From Legionella sp. PC997 (GTDB lineage: Bacteria; Pseudomonadota; Gammaproteobacteria; Legionellales; Legionellaceae): a DNA stretch of 64,000 nt. Location of the stretch: positions 1,390,001 through 1,454,000 of the forward strand of contig NZ_CP059576.1 of the NCBI RefSeq assembly GCF_014109825.1. The letters are read 5' to 3'. This document shows positions 1-9,862 of this stretch, one piece after another; positions within the stretch are counted from its first letter, which is position 1; the number at the start of each line of letters is the position of its first letter. The notes under the pieces were generated by a model. That model did not search any database and was not told the DNA's origin. It saw only the letters and a list, made by a program, of their open reading frames with translations. The position numbers were made by a program, and so were the translations under genes.

Positions 1-1153
<1,153 letters not shown>

Positions 1154-1206
1154 TATAATCTGAGCTACTTCATTTCTTAGCTCCAGATACATGGATACAG
1201 GTAGGA

Positions 1207-1229
1207 AGGTGAGAGCTTGGCTCTCACCT
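1207..1229 (+). terminator. Perfect hairpin after 23S rRNA
   Basis: A 10-bp perfect stem (AGGTGAGAGC with GCTCTCACCT) and a 3-nt loop lie 54 bases after the rRNA end. The downstream bases are A-rich, not T-rich, so it is either a weak terminator or an rRNA processing structure. The rest of 1154-1409 is AT-rich and holds nothing recognisable, in particular no 5S-like sequence. Confidence 0.5.
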
Positions 1230-1409
1230 GAAAAAATGTGTTATCTCTTGTTTATCTTATTTTTTATTGAATGGTTATGTGAAGTGTTCTCCTTGAGATT
1301 ATTAAATAATCTCTTCTCTGTATTCCATTTGCTCATCATGCCGAATTTTAAGTTTAAATTGGATGAATGTCCTATAATAAAAACATTCTTCTCATAAGAG
1401 GATCTAGTA

Positions 1410-2414
1410 ATGGAAGATCCCATAAAATGGTTTGCAATGGAGAAAGAAGGACTGTATTTCCTTCCAGGAAAATTTTATATCGATCCTTTTTATCCTGTTT
1501 CTACAGCCGTTATATCTCACGCACATGCAGATCATGCGGTATCGGGACATCAATTCGTAATAGCTCATCCAGATACTATCTCTTTAATGCAAATTCGCAA
1601 TGAGGAATACTCTTTTAAATTTAAATCCTTAAATTACTTTGAAACAATTAACCACAACGATGTGATTCTTTATTTATTACCTGCTGGACATATTTTGGGA
1701 AGTGCACAAGTAGTTATTGAATATAAGGGAACGCGTATTATTTTTTCGGGTGATTACAAACGCACCCCTGATCCCACATGCGAACCATTTTTTGTAGAAC
1801 CCTGTGATGTCTTTATTACCGAGGCAACTTTTGGACTTCCTATTTTCAAGCATCCAGCAATTCATATGGAACTAAAAAGATTATTGGATTCTTTAACATT
1901 ATTTCCGACGCGATGCCATCTAGTAGGAGTTTATGCCTTAGGCAAATGCCAAAGAATAATTAAAGAATTACGTAATCTGGGATATTTAGAACCCATTTAT
2001 ATTCATAGTGCTTTAAAAAAAATTTGTGACTTTTACGAGGCAAGAGAATGTTCGTTGGGGATTATCCAAATGGCAAATACATTGGATAAGTACAGTGCAC
2101 AAGGCAAAATTATTTTATGTCCGCCCAGTAGCTTACATGATAGATGGAGTAGACGTTTTGGTGATGTGGTTGTTGCATTAGCTTCAGGATGGATGCAAAT
2201 AAGAGCTCGGGCAAAACAAAAGAAAATTGAATTGCCTTTGGTGATTTCAGATCATGCTGATTGGAATGAGTTAATTAATACAATTCAAGAAATCAATCCA
2301 AGTGAAATTTGGATTACTCATGGACAAGAAGAGGCTTTATTGCATTATACAAAACAACAAGGATATCAAGCGCGACCTTTGCATTTCTTAGAAAATCAAG
2401 ATTCAGAGGATTAA
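1410..2414 (+). CDS. Ligase-associated DNA exonuclease (metallo-beta-lactamase/beta-CASP fold)
   Basis: A 334-residue member of the metallo-beta-lactamase nucleases related to mRNA 3'-end processing factors. The zinc motif HAHADH is at residues 37-42. AGHILGSAQV near residue 93, FSGDYKRTPD near 115 and a late ISDHADW motif complete the family signature. It is followed after 3 bases by an ATP-dependent DNA ligase. That pairing is the hallmark of the ligase-associated exonuclease family, thought to trim DNA ends before sealing. The RBS is weak (AAGAGG) but the start is clear. The usual operon partners, an Lhr-type helicase and a PdeM-like phosphoesterase, are not nearby. Confidence 0.9.
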   Translation: MEDPIKWFAMEKEGLYFLPGKFYIDPFYPVSTAVISHAHADHAVSGHQFVIAHPDTISLMQIRNEEYSFKFKSLNYFETINHNDVILYLLPAGHILGSAQVVIEYKGTRIIFSGDYKRTPDPTCEPFFVEPCDVFITEATFGLPIFKHPAIHMELKRLLDSLTLFPTRCHLVGVYALGKCQRIIKELRNLGYLEPIYIHSALKKICDFYEARECSLGIIQMANTLDKYSAQGKIILCPPSSLHDRWSRRFGDVVVALASGWMQIRARAKQKKIELPLVISDHADWNELINTIQEINPSEIWITHGQEEALLHYTKQQGYQARPLHFLENQDSED

Positions 2415-2417
2415 GGA

Positions 2418-3992
2418 ATGAAGAAATTTGCTCAATTACTAAACCAGCTTTTTTTTACTTATGGGGGTTTGGATAAAAGAACTTTAATTGAACATTACTT
2501 TTCAGTTACTCCCGATCCTGAGCGAGGATATGCTTTGGCTATTATGACGAATAGTTTAAAGTTTTCCCGCTTTAAACGATCTTTAATAAAAAATTTAATC
2601 AGTGAAAACATCGATCCCACTTTGTTTTATTTATCCTACGATTACGTAGGGGATCTTTCAGAAACAGTTTCTTTATTATGGCCCGATACACAAAATCAAA
2701 GTGAATTACCCTTGCTTTCAGAAATCATTGCCAATTTTGAAAAACTCCCTGAAAATGATTTGTACCCTTATTTAGTACGCTTGTTGAACTCAAGTGATTC
2801 TATTGAGCGATGGGCAATCTTAAAGATCATTACGGGAGATTTGCGCATTGGAGTTTCTACTCGATTTCTGAAGAATACATTAGCTCACTATGGACAGCTA
2901 CATGTGCAAGAAGTAGAAGATATATGGCATTCTCAAGAGCCTCCCTATTTAGAATTATTTTCTTGGTTAGAAAAAAAGAGTTCAAAACCTAGTACAAATA
3001 CTCTTTATTTTCACCCCGTAATGCTTTCCCATCCATTAAATGAAAGTGAGCGAATCGCGATAAATTTGAACGAATTTTCAATTGAAAAAAAATATGATGG
3101 CATTAGAGTTCAACTTGCAGTATCTGGAAAAGAAAAAGCTTTATATACGCGAACAGGAGAAAATATTAGTCATTCTTTTCCTGAGATTATCTCTAAAATA
3201 GAAGGCAATGTGGTATTAGATGGAGAATTAGTAATAAGACATGCTTCTAAAATAGGAAGCTTTAATGATTTACAGCAACGCTTAAACAGGAAGATATTAT
3301 CCAAAAAACTGCTGGAAGAACAATCGGCTGCCTTAATAGTATATGATATTCTTTTTATTGATAATCTAGATTTGCGTGCACTCCCTTTCTTAAATCGTCG
3401 TGAATGGCTGGAACAATGGTTTTCGACTTCAGTACCGGAAAATTTTTTAATATCGCCACTTCTTTCATTAAAAAATAATCAAACTTTGCATCAATTAAGA
3501 GAAGATGTTTTGCAGGAAAACTCCGTACATGTTGAGGGATTAATGCTCAAGAAAAAGAGTAGTTTGTATCTTGCAGGAAGACCCAAAGGGTGTTGGTATA
3601 AATGGAAAAAAGACCCCTATATTATTGACGCAATATTAATGTATGCACAGAGAGGACATGGTAAACGTTCTTCTTATTATTCAGATTATACGTTTGGTTT
3701 GTGGAAACTAAATCAATTGCTACCCATTGGAAAAGCTTATTTTGGTTTTACAGATGAGGAATTATATCAACTGGATAAATGGATACGTTCTCATACCCTA
3801 AATCGTTTTGGTCCTGTGCGAGAAGTGGAAAAAGAGTTAGTTTTAGAAATAGCTTTTGATGCAGTTCATTGGTCCAATAGACATAAATCGGGTGTTGCTT
3901 TACGTTTTCCTAGAATAAATCGTATTCGATGGGATAAGCCAGCTCATGAGGCCGATCAATTGGAAACTTTAAAAAAATTGATTAGAACATGA
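2418..3992 (+). CDS. ATP-dependent DNA ligase, exonuclease-associated family
   Basis: A 524-residue ATP-dependent ligase. An N-terminal helical DNA-binding domain spans about residues 1-200. The nucleotidyltransferase motif I is KYDG with the adenylated lysine at about residue 225, followed by LDGEL (motif III), EGLMLKKKSS (motif IV) and KWKKDPY (motif V). The C-terminal OB-fold carries conserved RFPR near residue 500. AAGGA sits just before the ATG, and the gene starts 3 bases after the exonuclease, so the two are probably cotranscribed. It is expected to seal nicks or breaks in a repair role separate from NAD-dependent LigA. There is no LigD polymerase domain or Ku gene in the window. Confidence 0.92.
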   Translation: MKKFAQLLNQLFFTYGGLDKRTLIEHYFSVTPDPERGYALAIMTNSLKFSRFKRSLIKNLISENIDPTLFYLSYDYVGDLSETVSLLWPDTQNQSELPLLSEIIANFEKLPENDLYPYLVRLLNSSDSIERWAILKIITGDLRIGVSTRFLKNTLAHYGQLHVQEVEDIWHSQEPPYLELFSWLEKKSSKPSTNTLYFHPVMLSHPLNESERIAINLNEFSIEKKYDGIRVQLAVSGKEKALYTRTGENISHSFPEIISKIEGNVVLDGELVIRHASKIGSFNDLQQRLNRKILSKKLLEEQSAALIVYDILFIDNLDLRALPFLNRREWLEQWFSTSVPENFLISPLLSLKNNQTLHQLREDVLQENSVHVEGLMLKKKSSLYLAGRPKGCWYKWKKDPYIIDAILMYAQRGHGKRSSYYSDYTFGLWKLNQLLPIGKAYFGFTDEELYQLDKWIRSHTLNRFGPVREVEKELVLEIAFDAVHWSNRHKSGVALRFPRINRIRWDKPAHEADQLETLKKLIRT

Positions 3993-4020
3993 GAAATACT
4001 GCTTAAAAATAAAATCATTC

Positions 4021-4200
4021 CTAATTTTTTTTAGATTTTTCTAAATGCTCAGCACAGTGAGGACAGAGATAGATTAGTTGAATGATTTGTTCATTTTCAG
4101 GTCTTTTGATACGTAATACTTCTACTTCTTTCGAATTAATTTTGTCAAATAGAATACCACACGCGCCACATTTAACTTCTTCCGAACTATTTTGTTCCAT
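4021..4200 (-). CDS. Small zinc-ribbon protein (59 aa)
   Basis: A short reading frame of 59 residues beginning MEQNSSEEVKCGACG and ending HLEKSKKN. It has two CxxC knuckles (CGAC near residue 11 and CPHC near residue 46) separated by about 30 residues, which suggests one structural zinc site. It is encoded just upstream, on the same strand, of nothing obvious: the FMN oxidoreductase at 4224-5702 lies 23 bases before it in transcription order, so it could be the second gene of that unit. Function unknown. Redox or zinc binding is inferred from the cysteines only. Confidence 0.65.
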   Translation of the reverse strand: MEQNSSEEVKCGACGILFDKINSKEVEVLRIKRPENEQIIQLIYLCPHCAEHLEKSKKN

Positions 4201-4223
4201 ATTAGGTTCCTAATAGATTGTTA

Positions 4224-5702
4224 TTATTTCTTTTTATTTTTTAATTTAATCCCTCTTTTTTTATCAGGAAAAACATCTGCTAAGGAAATGGAGGTTCCAT
4301 GTTCCGAGACGATTCTGGCATTCGCGCGAGATAATTTGCGTGGTTCTTCTACCCCACATGAATGACAAATCATTTTTACACCTTCTTCCAGATTTTTGTG
4401 ATAAGCAAATACTCTTTCAGCCTTATTAGTTGGATCCAAACCTCTCATTAACCATTTATTGTGTGTCGCTATTCCCGTAGGACAAGTATCTGTATGACAT
4501 CGTAAAGCTTGAATACACCCTAAGGAAAATAAAAACCCCCGGCCAATATTGACTATATCCGCACCAACACAAAACGCCCAGGCTACTTTATCTGGGGTGA
4601 TTAATTTTTCAGAAGCAATTACTTTTATTCGGTCTCTTAAATCATACTCAATGAGAATATCGATTAATTGAGGCAAGCTTTCCTCAAGGGATAATCCCAT
4701 GTAGCCCATTAAATTAGCAGGAGCTGCTCCTGTACCTCCTTCCGCACCATCTAAGGTAATAAAATCAGGTGCATAGTCGAGACCTGCATTAATAATTTCT
4801 TGGCATAATTCTTCTAACCAGGTGTAATCTCCTAATACAACTTTGAAGCCTGTTGGTTTTCCTGTTATTTTTCTTACTTTATAAATAAATTTAAGCAGTT
4901 GCTTTGAATTAGAAATTTCGGGAAAACGATTAGGGCTAGCTGAATCTACATAAGCGGGGATTCCACGAATCTTGGCTATTTCGGGCGTGACTTTTACTGC
5001 AGGTAATAATCCACCTTTGCCGGGTTTGGCCCCCTGACTTAATTTTATTTCAAACATTTTTACCTGAGGATAAGCACTGGCTCTTTTTAATTTTTCTGCG
5101 GATAAATGTCCTTTTTTATCACGAAACCCATATTTAGCCGTTCCAATTTGAGCCACTAAATCACATTCTCCTGCAAGATGGTATTCCGTTAATCCACCTT
5201 CACCAGTATTTAGCCAACATCCTGCCATTTTTGCTCCTTTAGACAAAGCTAATATGGCATTTTTGGAAAGAGATCCAAAACTCATACCAGAAATATTAAC
5301 AAAAGATTTTGTAGTATAGGGATTAGGACATTGTGGTCCAATGGTTATAGAACTTATTTTTACTTCTTTTTCTAAAAGGGGAAATGGAGAATCTATAAAA
5401 TATATAGTTCCTAAAGGTTTTCGATTTCGTGAAGATCCAAACCCCTCCATAGGATATATTCCTTTGGATGCCTCATGAACCCAAGCCCGATCAAATCGAT
5501 TAAACGGCAATTCTTCGCGTTCACGACTATAAAAAAATTGTCGCAAATAAATACCAAGCCATTCAGCAAAATATCGTAAATGACCAATTATGGGATAAGT
5601 ACGAAGGATGGTATGTTTTTTCTGAAAAATATCCCAAAAAAATAAGATTACGAGCGCGATGGACGGTACAATTAAGATAATTAACCCCCAATTCCCTCGC
5701 AT
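4224..5702 (-). CDS. FMN-binding glutamate synthase family protein (membrane anchored)
   Basis: Encodes 492 residues related to the alpha-subunit FMN domain of glutamate synthase. An N-terminal membrane segment (about residues 3-25) precedes the TIM barrel with NISGMSFGSLSKNAI, GEGGLTEYH, EGGTGAAPAN and CHTDTCPTGIATHN. The last motif supplies cysteines for an iron-sulfur cluster. The glutaminase domain and ammonia tunnel partner of true GltB are missing, as is usual for this stand-alone family, so glutamate synthesis is not assured. I chose the ATG at 5702 because AAGGAAGGAG lies directly upstream; an in-frame extension to 5750 lacks such a site. It may form a unit with the zinc-ribbon gene at 4021. 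Confidence 0.88.
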   Translation of the reverse strand: MRGNWGLIILIVPSIALVILFFWDIFQKKHTILRTYPIIGHLRYFAEWLGIYLRQFFYSREREELPFNRFDRAWVHEASKGIYPMEGFGSSRNRKPLGTIYFIDSPFPLLEKEVKISSITIGPQCPNPYTTKSFVNISGMSFGSLSKNAILALSKGAKMAGCWLNTGEGGLTEYHLAGECDLVAQIGTAKYGFRDKKGHLSAEKLKRASAYPQVKMFEIKLSQGAKPGKGGLLPAVKVTPEIAKIRGIPAYVDSASPNRFPEISNSKQLLKFIYKVRKITGKPTGFKVVLGDYTWLEELCQEIINAGLDYAPDFITLDGAEGGTGAAPANLMGYMGLSLEESLPQLIDILIEYDLRDRIKVIASEKLITPDKVAWAFCVGADIVNIGRGFLFSLGCIQALRCHTDTCPTGIATHNKWLMRGLDPTNKAERVFAYHKNLEEGVKMICHSCGVEEPRKLSRANARIVSEHGTSISLADVFPDKKRGIKLKNKKK

Positions 5703-5786
5703 AGCTCCTTCCTTTATATTTTTAATTAGAACTTCAGAAAAGCATAACAATAATTAATAGTGAGACAAAGAACAATCTCAAATTAT

Positions 5787-5867
5787 TTATTCCAGTAAAT
5801 CAGCTAAATCATTAGCATGATCCTCTTCTTCTTTAAGAATATCTTCTAAAAGGCGTCTGGTAGTCAT
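5787..5867 (-). pseudogene. Remnant of a ferritin-like (bacterioferritin/Dps type) gene, C-terminal 26 residues
   Basis: The 26-codon frame from ATG at 5867 to TAA at 5787 reads like the last helix of bacterioferritin-type ferritin-like proteins: T-R-R-L-L-E-D-I-L, then EEEDHANDLADLLE at the stop. EE-x-HA-x-DL is the familiar C-terminal di-iron motif of that superfamily. No matching upstream helices can be read in any frame to the right, so the rest of the gene has been deleted. The match is from memory of the family. Confidence 0.5.
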
Positions 5868-5911
5868 TTTATTCCTAAAAAATTTCCTATTGATTTATTA
5901 TAGGCATTAAT

Positions 5912-6091
5912 TTAAAAATTTTGAGATAAAGTAATCCCTAAGAGATAGAGAAAAATCATTATGAATCCTTTATAGACTTCATTCGGATCGGAAACAGCAG
6001 ACCGATGAGTCCTTAGAACCTCTCGGTCAATATTGTAAGCATGAAGAAGTGAATGAAAATTGTTTTTGGGTGGTATGATCAAAAAATCCAT
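5912..6091 (-). CDS. Possible small protein (59 aa), unknown
   Basis: A frame starting MDFLIIPPKN at 6091 has GGAGG nine bases upstream of its ATG, and ends in a hydrophobic stretch (about residues 42-57) that could be a membrane helix. I recognise no family. It lies in an otherwise empty interval (5868-6181) beside a gene remnant, so it may itself be decayed sequence. A longer in-frame start at 6130 has no better site. Confidence 0.3.
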   Translation of the reverse strand: MDFLIIPPKNNFHSLLHAYNIDREVLRTHRSAVSDPNEVYKGFIMIFLYLLGITLSQNF

Positions 6092-6181
6092 TTTTGCAGT
6101 CCTCCACTTATGTCCGCGGGAAGGCTCCATTTATTGGGACTTTGGATCGTTCATGCTTACTTGTTCCTAACTATGTTGGGT

Positions 6182-7048
6182 TCATCTCTTATAAAGAATC
6201 TCAATAAAATCTTCTTCATTTGAGAATAATTTTTTTGAACCTTCAGTTAAACTAATAGTTAAGTGGCTTCCACTGCCTAAGGTATCATTAGGTAATTTCT
6301 GCCTAATTGATAATTTATTACCATCTGGCAAATTATAAATATTCAATGCCTGGGGAGGGCGGTCTCCGAATAAGCTATATTTATTTTTAGTCAGCTTTTC
6401 GGCCTGTACGGGGGGTATCTCTTGAGTCAATGAATTTTCTATATCTATCAAATAACAGTCTTCCGAATCACATATAGCGATACATTGATTTGAAGAGAGT
6501 ACGTGTAGTTCTTTCACGCTGGGGTATTCTTTGCATGGTTTGTTTGTTAATAGTATTCTATTTTTCTCTTTTCCTGTTGTTCCATCTAAAACCAGGATAT
6601 AAGGAGGTGCATGTTGGTTTGCTTGGTCAAGCAAAGCAACCAAATCGCCATTGGGTAAAGCATGAAGATGGCCCAGTTTTCCATTTTTTTTGTATTCCTT
6701 AATCAAAAGAACTTCTTTGCTCTGATTGTCTTCGCAATTAAAAAATACAAGTCCTGAACTTGATAAAGAAGCTGTCGTCTCCAGTACAATTGAAAAAACC
6801 ATACGGTGACCTGGTAATAAAATAAAGGAAGAGACATAGCCGTCTCTATGTGCATAATAAGTTAGAGGTATAGTTTTATGGGTAAAAAAGGTCTCAATGA
6901 CATTCTTAAATGAGTGAGAAACACCCCTAGCCGCTTTTTTTTCATTTTTGTTGAAAAAACTAGATAAATGAACCAAGAGTTCAGCAGGGAGTAGATCCAT
7001 CATACCATCTTGTTGCTCAGTCGAAGTAGACTCTTTTTTTTCTAACAT
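6182..7048 (-). CDS. F-box domain protein with propeller-like repeats, candidate Dot/Icm effector
   Basis: Encodes 288 residues. Residues about 18-55 match the eukaryotic F-box: DLLPAELLVHLSSFF, then KKAARGVSHSFKNVIETF, corresponding to the LPxELL, SxF and VSxxF positions that contact Skp1. The remaining about 220 residues alternate short beta-rich segments (GYVSSFILLPGHR, LGHLHALPNGDLVAL), suggesting a beta-propeller substrate-binding region. The C-terminus has an acidic stretch (SNEEDFIEIL) of the kind found in type IVB secretion signals. GGAGAT eight bases before the ATG at 7048 decides the start over a TTG at 7087. Known Legionella F-box proteins recruit host SCF ubiquitin ligase. That this one does so is inference. 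Confidence 0.7.
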   Translation of the reverse strand: MLEKKESTSTEQQDGMMDLLPAELLVHLSSFFNKNEKKAARGVSHSFKNVIETFFTHKTIPLTYYAHRDGYVSSFILLPGHRMVFSIVLETTASLSSSGLVFFNCEDNQSKEVLLIKEYKKNGKLGHLHALPNGDLVALLDQANQHAPPYILVLDGTTGKEKNRILLTNKPCKEYPSVKELHVLSSNQCIAICDSEDCYLIDIENSLTQEIPPVQAEKLTKNKYSLFGDRPPQALNIYNLPDGNKLSIRQKLPNDTLGSGSHLTISLTEGSKKLFSNEEDFIEILYKR

Positions 7049-7314
7049 TTTTAAATCTCCATTATTATCCGAATTTAAACCATTCAATCTGATAAGATAG
7101 ACAGATTAAACGAGCTAATGCAGCCATTTTAGCTGGCTGCTGCGGCCAAAAATAACATATTAGAAGTTTTAAATCTTAATGTTTTCTATGTTTATTTTAT
7201 AAGAATAAAAACAATTGCAAGATGGGTTAGTTAGGATAAACCGATAACTATATTTTTAAGAAAAACACATTTTACTAAACTAAAGATTGGAGGGTCTTAA
7301 ATAACGAAATTGGA

Positions 7315-7869
7315 TTATCTATTAATGAGTGAATAAAAATCCAAAAAATCAGCTTGTTGTTTTTTATTCATCTTTTGAATGGAAAGGCGCTTTTTCCAAA
7401 TTTGTTTTATGACTAATTGAACTCTGCTGCGGGTTGCTTTCAAAGCAATCATCCACAAAAAGGCAACGTACGCACATCCTCGAGTTTTACAATCAATATC
7501 TAAAAGAGAAAGGGCATCTTTAAAAAGCCGAAGTTCATCTTTTTTTAGAAAATATGCAGTTCTGCTATTGGTTTTTTTTAAATTTCTTTTCAGTAAGTAA
7601 TCCGAAATTAAAAAATGAAATTGAGCAGAATCTTGCCTATGTTTACCATAATGTATATTAACGGATTTAAAGTATATTTCTAAGCGACGACCCTGTGATT
7701 GTTCTTCTATCTTTTCTAATACTGCAAAGACATCGTTCTTTAAAGTGACTACTTCTATTTCTTGAGGCCGGATTAAATACTCTAATTGTTCATCAAGAAG
7801 CATATATTGAATTACCGGTTTATTCATTTTTCCTTTGGTTAGCCATCTTATGGCGGCACGAAGAGTCAT
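7315..7869 (-). CDS. Hypothetical protein (184 aa), basic
   Basis: I do not recognise a family. The protein is soluble, lysine and arginine rich in its C-terminal half (for example IWKKRLSIQKMNKKQQ), and has no signal peptide or membrane helix. The listed ATG at 7869 has no clear RBS. An internal ATG at 7827 (MNKPVIQYML) follows AAAGGAAA closely and is an alternative start. It stands alone between AT-rich spacers (7049-7314 and 7870-8036) with no coding signal. Confidence 0.6.
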   Translation of the reverse strand: MTLRAAIRWLTKGKMNKPVIQYMLLDEQLEYLIRPQEIEVVTLKNDVFAVLEKIEEQSQGRRLEIYFKSVNIHYGKHRQDSAQFHFLISDYLLKRNLKKTNSRTAYFLKKDELRLFKDALSLLDIDCKTRGCAYVAFLWMIALKATRSRVQLVIKQIWKKRLSIQKMNKKQQADFLDFYSLINR

Positions 7870-8036
7870 AAGTAAACTGAAATAATCTCTTTCTATTTAT
7901 ATAGGATAAATTTTAATTTAATTCCATTTAGTTAAATTAAGTCCCCAATAATAATAACTGGGATCCAAAGAATTTCATTAATCACTGAATAGCGCCTAAA
8001 GCAATAGTAAAAAAAGGTGGGTATGTTATGAAATTG

Positions 8037-9743
8037 CTAATATCTTTTTATTAATTTTTTTAATTCATTCCAGCTATAGGTATTGATAACATCGTTCTTT
8101 TCAATCCACCCACGTCGAGCTTGATACACTCCCCATTGAATAAAATTAAGCCCCCGAATACTATGAGCATCGCTCGAAATTGCGATTTTAACTCCTTGTT
8201 CTTTTGCCATTTTGCAGTAAATATCATTGATGTCTAAGCGATAAGGTTGAGAATTAAGTTCGATAAAGCATCCATTTTCTTTTGCTTTCTTCAATATTTT
8301 TCCCATATCAATGGCATAGGGAGCTCTAGATCGAATAAGTCTCCCTGTCGCATGTCCTAGTATATTAAAATATGGGTTATCCATAGCCCTCAAAATTCGT
8401 TCAGTTTGCTGGTGTTCTGGAAGCTTAAATTTTGAGTGAATAGAACAAAGAACGATATCTAATTCTTTTAAAACATCATTTGGCAAATCTAAAGTTCCAT
8501 CTTCAAGAATGTCTACCTCAATTGATTTAAGGATAAGGATTTTATTTAATTTTGAATTTAATGTGTCAATTTGCTTTATCTGTTTTAAAAGACGCGCCTT
8601 ATCTAATCCGTGTGTAATCTTTAGATTTTGTGAGTGATCAGTAATCGCGAAATATTCATAACCTTGTTCTTCTGCTGCCCTCACCATTACTTCCAATGTT
8701 TCAGAACCATCTGTTTCGGTAGTGTGAGAATGTAAATCGCCTTTTATATCCTCGAGCTGAATAAGTGTAGGTAATTGATCTCGTTGTCCCTTTATCAATT
8801 CATCTGCTCCCTCTCTTAATTCGGGCTCAATAAAAGGCAAATCTAACTTTTGATATACGTCGCTTTCAGATTCCCCTGCCACATATTGCTTATTTTTAAA
8901 AAGTCCATTTGGAGTAAAACTATAATTTTTATCATTCGCCAGCTGAACTAACTGACTCACGTGCCCTTCATGTCCTGTATAATGGATCATGGAGGCTCCA
9001 AAAGCTTTTTTTGAGGTAAAATACACATTTACTTGGATTCCTGACCACAATGTTACACTTATAAAATTTTTTCTTTTACAGGAAACATCGATTATTTCCG
9101 AGAAATTCATCAATCGCTTCATTACTTCTATTGGTTTTGTGGCTTGAATTAAGATATCCACATGCTCAAAAGTTTCCTTTCTTCGGCGTAAATCACCCAC
9201 CCATTCGATTTGTTTTATTTCAGGTTGTTCTTTTAAATGATTAATTAAGAGTTTAATAATGGGGATGGCGTGATACAGTCGAATAAATCTTCTAGACTTT
9301 TTAAAAGTTGTATTTTGTTTAATCTCAGTGAAGAGTCCTTTATTAAGCCATTTAAGTTCAGATAATTTATTGGATTGTATTGCTTTTAATAATTCTTTTT
9401 TAGTATATATGTTGTAACTATTCAGTATTTTAATTCTTTTTTCTCCCAAACCGGGGATATCTTTTAAATCACTTATTTCCTTTTTCTCTTTATGTATCGG
9501 TAAATCCAATGCTTCATTAGTTGTAACTAGTTTTTGAATTACCTGGGATATGCCTTTTCCAATCCAGGGTAGAGAGGTTATATCAAAGTGTTCTTCTAAA
9601 AGAGAGTGGAGGGATTTTTTTAAGTTTAAAATAACATGAGCTGCCCGCCTGTAGGATCGCACACGATAGGGATTATCTCCCGCAGCCTCGAGCAGATCTG
9701 AAAAATTATAGAGTTGCTCAGCAATTTCCTTATTAGTTTTCAT
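8037..9743 (-). CDS. polX: PolX-type protein: degenerate family X polymerase domain plus PHP phosphoesterase
   Basis: A 568-residue protein with the full bacterial PolX layout: an N-terminal HhH region (about 1-110, including LKDIPGLGEKR), palm/fingers (about 150-310), and a C-terminal PHP domain (about 333-565). The PHP metal ligands are intact: DLHSHT at 336-341, AITDHS, EVDILEDG, SIHS, GHATGRLI and SSDAHS. The polymerase catalytic motif, normally with D-x-D, reads EHVDIL at 193-198, so His194 replaces the first Asp. The third Asp position reads IQVNVY, giving Asn239. Two of three catalytic aspartates are therefore missing. A 3'-5' exonuclease or AP-endonuclease-like PHP activity remains plausible, whereas gap-filling synthesis is not. 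Confidence 0.9.
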   Translation of the reverse strand: MKTNKEIAEQLYNFSDLLEAAGDNPYRVRSYRRAAHVILNLKKSLHSLLEEHFDITSLPWIGKGISQVIQKLVTTNEALDLPIHKEKKEISDLKDIPGLGEKRIKILNSYNIYTKKELLKAIQSNKLSELKWLNKGLFTEIKQNTTFKKSRRFIRLYHAIPIIKLLINHLKEQPEIKQIEWVGDLRRRKETFEHVDILIQATKPIEVMKRLMNFSEIIDVSCKRKNFISVTLWSGIQVNVYFTSKKAFGASMIHYTGHEGHVSQLVQLANDKNYSFTPNGLFKNKQYVAGESESDVYQKLDLPFIEPELREGADELIKGQRDQLPTLIQLEDIKGDLHSHTTETDGSETLEVMVRAAEEQGYEYFAITDHSQNLKITHGLDKARLLKQIKQIDTLNSKLNKILILKSIEVDILEDGTLDLPNDVLKELDIVLCSIHSKFKLPEHQQTERILRAMDNPYFNILGHATGRLIRSRAPYAIDMGKILKKAKENGCFIELNSQPYRLDINDIYCKMAKEQGVKIAISSDAHSIRGLNFIQWGVYQARRGWIEKNDVINTYSWNELKKLIKRY

Positions 9744-9862
9744 AATAGAATTTTCTGAAGATCTTATTTGTAATTATAGTATTAGTGGGTTTCCTTAGGA
9801 TGAATTTAAAATCTTATAGAATATACTGTTTTTTTTATTGAATTTATAACAAGGAAAGGGTA

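Noticed and set aside
1191..1397. Short frame between rRNA and the exonuclease gene
   Set aside because: It runs through the hairpin and AT-rich DNA and lacks an RBS. No resemblance to any protein.
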